Shown: positions 11,301 to 23,300 of the stretch, piece after piece
Numbering within the stretch: position 1 is the first letter of the stretch
Layout of the letters: the number at the start of each line of letters is the position of its first letter
Assembly (NCBI GenBank): GCA_034440635.1
Contig: JAOTON010000773.1
Location: forward strand, 412,001 to 476,000
Direction of reading: 5' to 3'
DNA: 64,000 bases
Origin: Lepas anatifera
Taxonomy: Eukaryota; Arthropoda; Thecostraca; Lepadidae
The notes under the pieces: model-generated
Seen by the model: the letters and a program-made list of their open reading frames with translations, nothing else
Database searches by the model: none
What the model was told of the DNA's origin: nothing
Program-made: the position numbers and the translations under genes

Positions 11301-14300
11301 GGTCGGGCCAGAACACATTCCAGTTCAGGAACAAAAAGAAAAGAAGCAGATAGAAGAAGTACCAGAGCCCAAACATGAAGACAAAATTGAAACAGACGCT
11401 GCGCAAAAATCAGATAGCGGAGAAAGGCCCAAAGAAATAGAAACTACGAAGAGAACAGCAGAACCTAGTTTTGAGAAATCGCCTGGACTAGATGAAGACC
11501 AGAAACGCCACCAGACCTTTTTTGAGGAGCAGGCTGCTCTTGACAGAAAAGATGCTCCTGCTGCAGGAGAAGAAAAACTGTCAGAAAAAGAAGAAGCACA
11601 GAAAACTACGGAAACTAGCACTGGCAAAACAGAAGGATACGTAAGCCCAAAGCTTGAGCCTGTCATTCCTCAGGAAGAGATTGTATTAGAAAAGCCGATT
11701 ACCACTCCCGTTGACGATAAAAGAGAAACAGATTCCCAGGTTGAGGAGACTCTTGACAAAGGAGCAGATCATGATCGTGAGCAGGCCTTTTTCAAGGAAC
11801 AGGCTAACCTAGACAAACGCAGCGCTTCGCCAAGTAAAGAAACGCTCACAAAAGAAAAGCCTGAGATGCCATTGGTGTCAGATCAGGTTCCAGAGAAAGC
11901 TGCTGACAGATACATTGAACAACAAGCTGAGCAAGACACGCCTGCGGCAGAGACCGCTTTTGAAAGACCCAGGATCTCACCGGCTGAAGAAAAACTTACG
12001 GAAAGAGAAACAGCGAAAATAGAGCAGCCAACTCGTGAAGAGCCACTTGATGAAAAAACAAGGCAGGAACGCCAACAAAGTACCCCTGAAAAGCCATTCG
12101 AAGCCTCAACCCAGATCCAAGAAAAAGAAGGGGAGCCTCTTCCCAGCCACAAAGAGCCTGCAGACCAGGACATGGACCGGAAGCAAGAACAGGCTTTCCT
12201 TGAAGAGCAGGCTGCGCTTGTTTCCTCAGAGGTCACCGCGACAGAGGTCTGTGCACAGAGCCGCCCAGCTAAAGAACAGGAAGTGGAGGTAGCTGCAACA
12301 CCCATTGAACCTATTCACCCATCAGAGTCAACGAAAGCATTGCCCGCAGAAGTCACCGACACGGACCGCCACTTAGACCAAAAACTCCCCTCCAGATGAA
12401 TCAAAAACAATAGGAGAAAAACATACAGAGCCACACGAAGCTGTAAAAGATGTAAGAGGCAGCCCAAAACCTGAAATGGCAGCCGAGCAGGTTGATGTTC
12501 TAAGACCAGTGGTTGAGGATGTTCGTTTACCAACCACTCAGCCGACTGCATCGCCAGAAGAGCCAACTGATATTGGGGAAACGACCGTCATGGAGAAGGA
12601 GGATCCTACAGTGGCTTTCCTCAAAGAACAAGCGGAACTGGTATTGGATGAAACAAAAGAAGTAGACCAGCCACTAACTGATGATCAAAAAGAAGTTTAC
12701 CTAAGCCGTCCTCAGGAGCATGAACCAAGTGTGACAGACGAGCCAGCAGACTTTAGGAAGCTGGAAATCGCTGCTCTTGACTCCACCAAAGGCCCTTCAA
12801 AAGAAGAAAAAGAGCCTGCCACTAGTGACATTCCTCCACAGGATGTAAAACCTTCTGCAAAAGAACCTGAAATCCAGGCTGTGGTTGAAAGTGTTCATGG
12901 TACAGATATCTCCCCAGAAATTACACAAGATGCAAAGAAAGATGCGACCGCCACGTGGCCTTCGAAAGAACAGGAAGAGCTGGGGACTGATAACCTCCAA
13001 CCAGGAGAACCGAGGCCGTTTACTAAAGAAGCTGAAACCCCAGCAGCGATGGAGGCAGATATTTCACCCCAAATTACAAAAGATACCAAGGAAGAAACAC
13101 CTTCCTCAGCTCCCTTGGAGACAAAGGAAGAACCTGCAGTTAGCGATATTCCATCAGAAGATGTAAAATCCTCTGCTAAGGAACCTGTAGTTCAAGATGT
13201 CGTTGAGCGTATTCATGTTGTAAATGTTTCGCCAGCGCCTCCAAAAGATATGAGGGAAGAATTCACCACCAAAGCTCCCTTGAAAAAACAGGAAGAGCCA
13301 TCAGCTGCTAAAATCCCTTCAGAAGGTGTTGAGCCCTCTTTGAAAGAACCTAGTACACATGCTGAGGTAGACCGTGTTGATACTTTTGACATCTCCCCAG
13401 AGCTTTCAACGGAGGCCTTTTTGAAAGAGCAGGCAGCTCTGGTTTTGGGAACACCGCCAGAAAAGCCACAATCTACCGAATCAACTCCGACCGAAGACCT
13501 TAAGGAGGTTACAACTTCCCGCGAAATTTGTCACGCAGATGCAAAGAAAGAGATCCCCACCACAGCTCGTTTGGCAGAACAGAAGGAACTCGCCACTGGT
13601 GACGTTCCGCCAGAGGATGTAAAGCCCTCTGTCAAAGAACCTGCCACCCGAGCCGCGACAGAGAGCGTTCGTGTTCCAGAAATCTCCCCAGAAATTCCAA
13701 AAGAGACAAGAGAAGATGCAACCATCACACATCCCTCAACAAAAGAAAAAGAGTCTGATGCTAGTAGCATCAAAACAGAGGATTTGAAACTCCCTTCCAA
13801 AGAACCTGTAATCCTGGATGTGGTAGAGAGCACTCATGATTCAGATGTTTCTTCAGAAATACAAAAAGACAAGAAAGAAGAACCCTCCAAAGTAGATGAG
13901 AGGGTAAGCGATGAAAAACCAAGCCCTCAGAAGGCTAGCGCAGAACTTCAAGAAGGTTTACCAGAAACATTAAAGGCGGATATCTCCAAGGAAGAAAAAA
14001 TACCCGAAAAAGAAGACATTAAGGAAAAAACGAAAGATATAACTTCCGCCGAGAAAGAGCCCAGTGAGAGTAAACAAAGCACTATCCAAGTGACGGGCAA
14101 GCAAGTGGAAGATGTGACCGTTCTTCACGAAACCGTTACCAGTGAACGACATCAAGTTGTGACAAGCTCTTTCCAGGAAACCACCAGCTTTGACACTGAT
14201 GTTGGAAAAGACCTGAGAACACAAACTTTCGAACATCCTCCAAAGGATCTTCATATCGAAACAGTAGAACCAGCAGAGGAAGAGGCTACTGCCGAGGATT

Positions 14301-17300
14301 TAGTCCACTCAGAAATGTCGGAAATAATTCAGCCACTACCCACTTCTGAAAGATTACTCGACACAGAAAAATCTCCCGAACAAGAGTCTGTCACTGAGAC
14401 TAAGGACATTGAGGATCCAGTTTCGATGTTCCTGAGGGAACAAGCAGAACTAGTGACTGAACAGCACTCACGCGAGGAGTCCCTAGAACGAAAACCGTTC
14501 ACCATGTCGTCACCGGATGATAGATTGCCAGAACCAGAATTGACTGGCGCTGGAGATGCAATGTCCCAATCATTTTATCCTACTGGAGATTCCGAGGGCC
14601 TACCGGAAGTTTCTACAGAAGAACAGAGCCCTGAGGCCGAGCTGTCTGAGAAATCTCCAACTCGGAGCACCCCGGCTGCTGGGGTGATATCTGTATCGCC
14701 CAAGACTGCAAAACCATCAGATGAACTTATTTCACAGCCGGAGGTACCATTGTCTCCGCAGGCTCCCGAAGATATCAGAATCACCCCAGAGACAGACGAA
14801 GAAGATCAGGGCCTCATCATTCGCGATGGTGGTAAGCCATCTTCCGTTCAAACAATGTCAAAACAAATACATCTAGATACAACATTACAATCCGAAAGAT
14901 CAGTTCAGCAGTTCTTAATTGAACAGGCTGATCTGGTGAAAGACTTAGCTCCCACTGAAACGGATCACCAGAAGCCGGCAGTGAACGACACAACGCTCAT
15001 GACAGATTGGCAAGCCAAGCGAAGCCCTTCAACAGTTGATAAGTCACCGGAGTTTAAGACGGAATTATTGATGGCAGAAAAGTCGGAAAAAGACTCATCC
15101 ACATCTCAACCACCGGGAAAAGAGCTTTCCTCCGATGAAGGAACTTCTACAAAAATTGAGAAATCGAGGATGGTTACAGCTACACATGTATCTGAAATAC
15201 CACACGCTACAGTAAAAGAGATCAAAGGGAGTCCAGTCACTGACGAACCGCCAGAAACAATTGAAGGCTCACTGAAGCCTGGTGATGAAGGTATATCGTC
15301 ACCCACAGAGCTGTTTTTGAAGGAGCAGGCAGCCTTAGCTTTAGGTACGCCACTAGACCTAGCCAAGTCACCCGAATCGCCTGCATTCGAAGACGTCCCG
15401 AAAGATGCTACCGAACCCGAAACATTGAGGTCACCTCGGAAGCCAGCTTCTCCTAAAGAGGAAATAACATCAAAGATTGTCACCACAACGTCGCCAACTG
15501 TTCTTGCTGATACCTCAGCCACCATTATGACGTCACATGTAATGGCAAGCTCCGTCACTGAGTCGGAGCGTAGTGAACCTCCTTCCTGGATGATGACTGA
15601 GTCTAGCTCCAGCATCTTCTCAGGAGAAGTGCCGCAGGCTATTCCTTCACCTCAGCCCCAGGATAGAGACGCGCCGCTGCAGTCAGTCATAAGCGCGACA
15701 TCAATAGAGGATACGCATGTTGTTGCTTCGTCAACCTCGCCGGGATGCTTCCCCCGGTAAGCCTAGTGTTCCCCCACTGGCATCTCATGTAGATTTGACA
15801 TCTCCGCAAGCTGGCGACGATTCGAAGCTTGGGGAGCTTCCATCACCACCAAAAACAAGCTTTTTACGTGGAACAACAGCTGAAGAAATGCTTCCAACTG
15901 GCACTAAGATGGAGCCAACCATAAGTGTGTCTTCCACGTCGGATATTACCGTACTGACTACGTCAGTGGTGCAGTCGGTCACAAGTGTCATTTCTACAGA
16001 AGACATCAAACAGAGCACAGTGACCCCTTCACCCTCCATGGCCAGCGAATCGCCCGAAGAAACGCGTGATACAATATTCTCTACCACCACCACCGTGGTG
16101 CCTCTTGTAGCTGGTACACTAGACGAGTCCAAATTACCAGCAGTACCATCGAAGCTGGACGAAACCATCCCAAGTTTTGGATGCAGAAGAAAAGACGATG
16201 ACAGTTTCAAAGTCCACGTCCAGTGATGTTTTTACTCACGTTTCCAAGGAGATGACTTTACAGACACAGACTGAAGTGAGTGAGATGGCCAAGACGCCCG
16301 AGGATGACATAAAAACACATGTGTCACCATCTGCCACTAAAGAAAGTGAGCCAACGGCTAGCAGTGTTCCAGCGGAAGGATCACAACCTTCGCCGTCACC
16401 ACCCTCTCGGAAAACCTCTTACATAATTGAAGAATATGAAGTCATCAGCAGCCCACGGAGACGGCAGCAGTATGAGGATGTTGAAGAGATCGTTACATAC
16501 AGTCCCAAGACATCTCGCTCACGGACATACAGTGAAACGAGCGAAGTCAGTAGCGTCATCGGCATGTCACCCCGACGATCGCAGACAGTCGTGTATGTTG
16601 ACAGTTCGGGCAAAGAGACAACTGTGCATAGATCCGATTCGATGCCCTTAGAACAACCAATAGATATATCTGTTGCTGCACAAAGAATAGAGCTGACAGG
16701 AACAGGATCGAGGACGGTCCGAAAATCCACTGGAAGTGTCGAGGAAGAGGAGATTATTCGCGAGCAAAAAGTAGCTTCGAGCTATGCAGTGCCACCATTG
16801 AAATCAGACCGGAAACTTCCAGTTGAGGAGGATTTAACAGCATCAGCAAGGAGTGTGATTTCTGATCTTGAAGGTGAAATATTATCAGCTAAGGATTCGT
16901 ACTCCAGCTACGCACAGCCGCCGTCCAGATTTGACACCAAACCGGAGTCAAAGGCCTCAGAGCCTCACGAGACTTTGGATGAAGATGACCTAATGTCTCA
17001 GATAATAAGTGGTAAAGACATTGCTTCAGGCATTACTTCTGTAACGACTACGCAGTATACCACCAAAGAGCTGCCCATCGAAGAGACTTTCGTGATTGCA
17101 AAGAGAGAGAAGGTCGAAGCGAAAGCCGATTCAGATGATGAAGACCATGTGAAAGAAAAAATGGACAGACGGAGCGCCAGTCAAGATCTCGGAGGAGGAG
17201 ATGCTACTTTACCGCACCAGGTTACTGTTCATCCGGGCTTTGATCACTCCAAACTCACGGCAGACTACGCACAGGCAGAGCTGGAAGACCTCCTCCTGCA

Positions 17301-20300
17301 GACCGGCACTATTACTGTAGCAAAGTCGGCAAGCTATGAAGCGCTAGCGGCAGAAGCTGGAAAGCTGCATTCGCCAAAGTCTACGCCCGAGAAAATCTCA
17401 CCTCCCGATACTTCTTATGAAACACCAACCAAGAAACAAAAGTTGGTAGACATGGGCCTTGATGACCTTTTGGGTCAGATTCAATCTTATGACCCTGAGA
17501 AAACATCATTAACGGCACCTGTAGATTCCGACAGCAAGACCTCAAAAGACAAAACACCATCAGAGGGCAAGTTGACTCCTCAAGATCCAAGCAAACCAAG
17601 GGATCTCAATGAAAAGCTCCAAGAGCTAGACCATGACATGGACAAAATCCTGAAACCAAAGCCAGGTAAGCTAAAAGAGCAGGATATATGTATCGGAGAG
17701 GATGATGGTACCGACTACGCTATGGATGCTGAAGGTCCAATCACCTGCAAAAAGGTTGCAGATCTAGGCCCAATCACCCCGAAGAAAGACATCAGCCCAA
17801 CTTCAGGAGGTTCAAAATCACCTGCAAAGTCGCCAAAGGAATCTCCCAAGTCGAGTGATTTGAAAGATCACCCAGATGAAACCCACTCGGAGGTTGATCG
17901 AGCTGCAGATAAGACTTATGAGCCTGCGTCGTTGCCCGGCGCTCAAAGCTCTGGTGATGGAAAATCTGTTGACCGTCGAGAATCCGATGGCAATGCAGAC
18001 GTTACCAGTGAGTCGTGGCTGGAAGATCAAATAGAGGAGGATGTCATAATAAAGGTTCGGCCGACGAGTAAACATATTTCAGCATACCCCAAGCATCTAG
18101 CTACCTCGCCCACTAAGATGTCTCCCAAAACAGAGCAGAGTCCAACGAAACCGCAGCCTATTCAAGATGATAAATTAACTAAGCTAGATCAATCAAAACC
18201 TCGTCCCGAAGATACTGAGGGACTAGTTGTGGTGACAGCTACGGCACGCGAAGTCGACGCGACTGGTGCAGGACATGAAGTTCATTTCCCTGAAAGAGAT
18301 AAGGATGCAGTTGTGTCACCAGTTAAGAGCCCAGCACCATCAGTCACCCCGGCAAAGAGTGAAACAGGATCAATATCTTCAGCCACGCATGGAGTGATAC
18401 TTGGGGCAGAAGAAAACGTTGCATTATCTCCAGATTCTTCTTTGAAGGGATGATATCAAGCCAACCTCACTGACAAAGAGTGAACCGGAATCAGTTCCTT
18501 TGGCAACAGCTGAAACAGCGAAGGTGTCGCCAGTAGCAAGTGAAACAAAATCAGTCTCGCCAGTAAAAAGTGATGCCACGCCAGTCTCTCCAGGAAAGAG
18601 TGAAACGCTGCCAGTCTCACCAGCAAAGAGCGAAGCACTTCCACTCTCACCAGCAAGAAGTGACTCCGAACCAGCCTCTCTGGCGAAGAGCGACGCAGCA
18701 CAAGTGTCACCAGCTAAGAGTGAAGCAAAATCGATCTCGCCAGCAAAAAGTGAGACTGCACAGGTGTCACCAGTAAAGTCTGACACATTGCCAGCCTCAC
18801 CTGCAAAGAGCGAAACACTTCCACTCTCACCAGCAAGAAGTGATACCGAACCAGCCTCTCTGGCGAAGAGCGACGCAGCACAAGTGTCACCAGCTAAGAG
18901 TGAAGCAAAGTCGGTCTCTCCAGCAAAGAGTGAGGCTGCACCGGTCTCACCAGCAAAGTCTGACACATTGCCAGTCTCACCTGCAAAGAGCGAAACACTT
19001 CCACCTCACCAGCAAGAAGTGACACCGAACCAGCCTCTCTAGCAAAGAGCGACGCAGCACAAGTGTCACCAGTAAGAGTGAAGCAAAGTCGGTCTCTCCA
19101 GCAAAGAGTGAGGCTGCACCGGTCTCACCAGCAAAGTCTGACACATTGCCAGTCTCACCTGCAAAGAGCGAAACACTTCCACTCTCACCAGCGAAGTGAC
19201 ACCGAACCAGCCTCTCTAGCAAAGAGCGACACAGCACAAGTGTCACCAGCTAAGAGTGAAGCAAAGTCGGTCTCTCCAGCAAAGAGTGAGGCTGCACCGG
19301 TCTCACCAGCAAAAAGTGAAGCGCTTTCAGCTTCGCCTGTAAAGAAAGAAGCTGTGCCAGCTTCCCCGGTCAAGTCCGACACACTGCCAGTCTCACCAGC
19401 AAAAAGTGAGGCTGCACCGGTCTCACCAGCAAAGAGTGAAGTGCTTTCAGCGTCGCCAGTAAAGAAAGAGGCTGTGCCATCTTCTCCGGAGAAGTCCGAC
19501 ACACTGCCAGTCTCACCAGCAAAAAGTGAGGCTGCACCGGTCTCACCAGCGAAAAGTGAAGCGCTTTCAGCTTCGCCTGTAAAGAAAGAAGCTGTGCCAG
19601 CTTCCCCGGCGAAGTCCGACACACTGCCAGTCTCACCAGCGAAAAGTGAGGCTACACCGGTCTCACCAGCAAAAAGTGAAGCGCTTTCAGCTTCGCCTGT
19701 AAAAAAAGAAGCTGTACCAGCTTCTCCAGTGAAGTCCGACACACTGCCAGTTTCACCAGCAAAAAGTGAGGCTGCACCTGTCTCACCAGCAAAAAGTGAA
19801 GCGCTTTCAGCTTCGCCTGTAAAGAAAGAAGCTGTGCCAGCTTCCCCGGCGAAGTCCGACACACTGCCAGTCTCACCAGCGAAAAGTGAGGCTGCACCGG
19901 TCTCACCAGCAAAGAGTGAAGCGCTTTCAGCGTCGCCAGTAAAGAAAGAGGCTGTGCCAGCTTCTCCGGAGACGTCCGACACACTGCCAGTCTCACCAGC
20001 AAAAAGTGAGGCTGCACCGGTCTCACCAGCAAAAAGTGAAGCGCTTTCAGCTTCGCCTGTAAAGAAAGAAGCTGTGCCAGCTTCCCCGGCGAAGTCCGAC
20101 ACACTGCCAGTCTCACCAGCGAAAAGTGAGGCTACACCGGTCTCATCAGCAAAAAGTGAAGCGCTTTCAGCTTCGCCTGTAAAGAAAGAAGCTGTGCCAG
20201 CTTCTCCAGTGAAGTCCGACACACTGCCAGTTTCACCAGCAAAAAGTGAGGCTGCACCTGTCTCACCAGCAAAAAGCGAAGCGCTTTCAGCTTCGCCTGT

Positions 20301-23300
20301 AAAGAAAGAAGCTGTGCCAGCTTCTCTGGCGGATTCAGACACTCTGCCAGTCTCACCAGCAAAGAGCGAAACACTACCACTCTCACCAGCAAAAAGTGAC
20401 ATCGAAACAGCCTCTCTGATAAAGAGCGACGCAGCACAAGTATCCCCAGTGAAGAGTGAAGCAAAGTCAGTTTCTCCAGCAAAAAGTGAGGCTGCACCGG
20501 TCTCACCAGCAAAGAGTGACACAGTGCCAGCCTCACCAACAGAAAGTGATACAGTGCCAGCCTCACCAGCAAAAAGTGATACAGTGCCAGTCTCACCAGC
20601 GAAGAGTGACACAGTTCCAGTCTCACCTTCAGCAAAGAGCGAAAGACTACCATCTCACCAGCAAAAGTGACATTGCCAGTCTCCTCTGATCAAGAGCTGA
20701 CGCAGCGCAAGTCTCACCAACAAAAAGTGAAGCACTTTCAGTTTCATCAGCTAAAACTGAGGCTGAGCTAACCGTCTCAAGCAAAGAGTGACACAGTACC
20801 AGTCTCACCAGCGAAAAGTGATAAGTGGTCTCACCAGCAAAAAGTGAGGCTGCATCGGTCTCACCAGCAAAGAGTGACACAGTTCCAGTCTCACCAGCAA
20901 AGAGCGAAAGACTACCACTCACCAAAAGTGACATTGAACATTTCTATAAAGAGCGACAGCAAAGTATCACCGTAAAGAGTTAAAGTGAGTGCACCGGTCT
21001 CACCAGCAAAGAGTGACACAGTTCCAGTCTCACCAGCAAAGAGTGATACAGTGTTAGCCTCACCAGCAAAAAGTGATGCAGTTCCAGTCTCACCAGCAAA
21101 AAGTGAAACACTCTCACCTTCGCCAGCGAAGAAAGAAACTGTTCCGTCTCCTCCGACGAAATCTGACACAGTGCCAGTCTCACCAGCAAAAAGTGAAGCA
21201 CTTTCAGTTTCATCAGCTAAAAGCGAGGCTGAGCTAACCTCTCTAGCAAAGAGCGACGCAGCACGAATGTCTTCCCCGGCAAAATCTGACACACTGCCAG
21301 TCTCACCAGCAAAAAGTGACACCGAGCCAGCCTCTCCAGCAAAGAGCGACGCAGCACAAGTATCACCAATGAAGAGTGAAGCAAAGTCGGTCTCCCCAGC
21401 AAAAAGTGAAACTGCACCGGTCTCACCCGTAAAGTCTGACACATTGCCAATCTCACCAGCAAAAAGTGAAGCGCTTTCCGTTTCATCAATGAAAGTTGAA
21501 GCTGCACCAGCCTCTCCAGCAAAGAGTGAGACGTTAGAAGTTTCACCGGTAAAAACTGAGACAACGTCCGTCTTGCCAGTAGAAAGTGGCGCTACTCCAA
21601 TCTCACCTTCAAAGAGTGAAATACCTCAAGTTTCACCTGCAGAACATGAAGCAGAACCCGCCTCTCAGGCAAGGAGTGACACATTGCCAGTATCACCAGC
21701 AAAGAGTGAAGCACTTTTAGTTTCACCAGCAAAGAAAGAAACTGAACCAGCCCCTTCAGAAAAGAGTGACAAAGGCACAGGTGCCGCCAGTGAAGAGCGA
21801 AGCACACTCGATCTCGCCAGTAAAAACTGAGGCCGCACCAATTTTGTCAGTAAAGGGTGACACACTTTCAGTTTCGCCAACTCAAAGTGAAAAGCTTCCA
21901 GTTTCACCAGCAAAAGAAGAGGATGAGCCGGTCTCCCCGACAAAGAGTGACACATTAGCAGTATCACCAGCAAAGAGTGAGGCTGAACCAGTCTCCCCGG
22001 CAAAGAGTGACACGGTACATGTCTCGCCAGCAAAGAGTGAAGCACTTTCAGTTTCATCAGTGAGAAGCGAAGCTGAACCGACCCTTCAGGCAAAGAGTGA
22101 CACCGCACAAGTATCACCAGTGGAGAGCGAAACAAAGTCTATTTCGTCAGTAAAAAGTGAGGCTGCATCAGTATCGCCAGTAAAGAGTGAAATACTGCCC
22201 GTTTCACCAGCCAAAAAAGAAACTGAACCAATATCGCCGACAAAGAGTGACATCTTGCCTGTTTCACCAGCAAAGAGTGAAGCACTTTCAGTTTCCCCAT
22301 CAAAGAGTGAAACACTTTCGGTTTCACCAGAAAAGAAAGAAGCTGGACCAACCTCTCCTGTAAAGATTGACGCAGTTGCAGTCTCACCAGTGAAGAGTGA
22401 AACACTTCCGGTCTCGCTAGCTAAAAAGGAAACTGAACTAACATCGCTGACAAAGAGTGACACTTTACCAGTATCCCCAGCAAAGAGTGAAACACTTTCA
22501 GTTTCAGCAACAAGAAATGAAGCTGAACCAGCCCCTCCAGCAAAGAGCGACACATTGCCAGTATCACCAGCAAAGACTGAAGCTGAACCAGTCTCTCCGG
22601 AAAAGAGCGACACATTGCCAGTATCACCAGCAAAGAGTGAAGCTGAACCAGTCTCTCCGGCAAAGAGCGACACATTGTCAGTATCACCAGCAAAGAGTGA
22701 AGCTGAACCAGCCTCTCCGGCAAAGAGCGACACATTACCAGTATCACCAGCAAAGAGTGAAGCTGAACCAGTCTCTCCGGCAAAGAGCGACACATTGCCA
22801 GTATCACCAGCAAAGAGTGAAACTAAACCAGTCTCTCCGGCAAAGAGCGACACATTGCCAGTATCACCAACAAAGAGTGAAACTAAACCAGTCTCTCCGG
22901 CAAAGAGCGACACATTGCCAGTATCACCAGCAAAGACTGAAGCTGAACCAGTCTCTCCGGCAAAGAGCGACACATTGCCAGTATCACCAGCAAAGAGTGA
23001 AGCTGAACCAGTCTCTCCGGCAAAGAGCGACACATTGCTAGTATCACCAGCAAAGAGTGAAGCTGAACCAGCCTCTCCGGCAAAGAGCGACACATTGCCA
23101 TTATCACCAGCAAAGAGTGAAGCTGAACCAGTCTCTCCGGCAAAGAGCGACACATTGCCAGTATCACCAGCAAAGAGTGAAACTAAACCAGTCTCTCCGG
23201 CAAAGAGCGACACATTGCCAGTATCACCAACAAAGAGTGAAACTAAACCAGTCTCTCCAGCAAAGAGCGACACATTGCCATTATCACCAACAAAGAGTGA

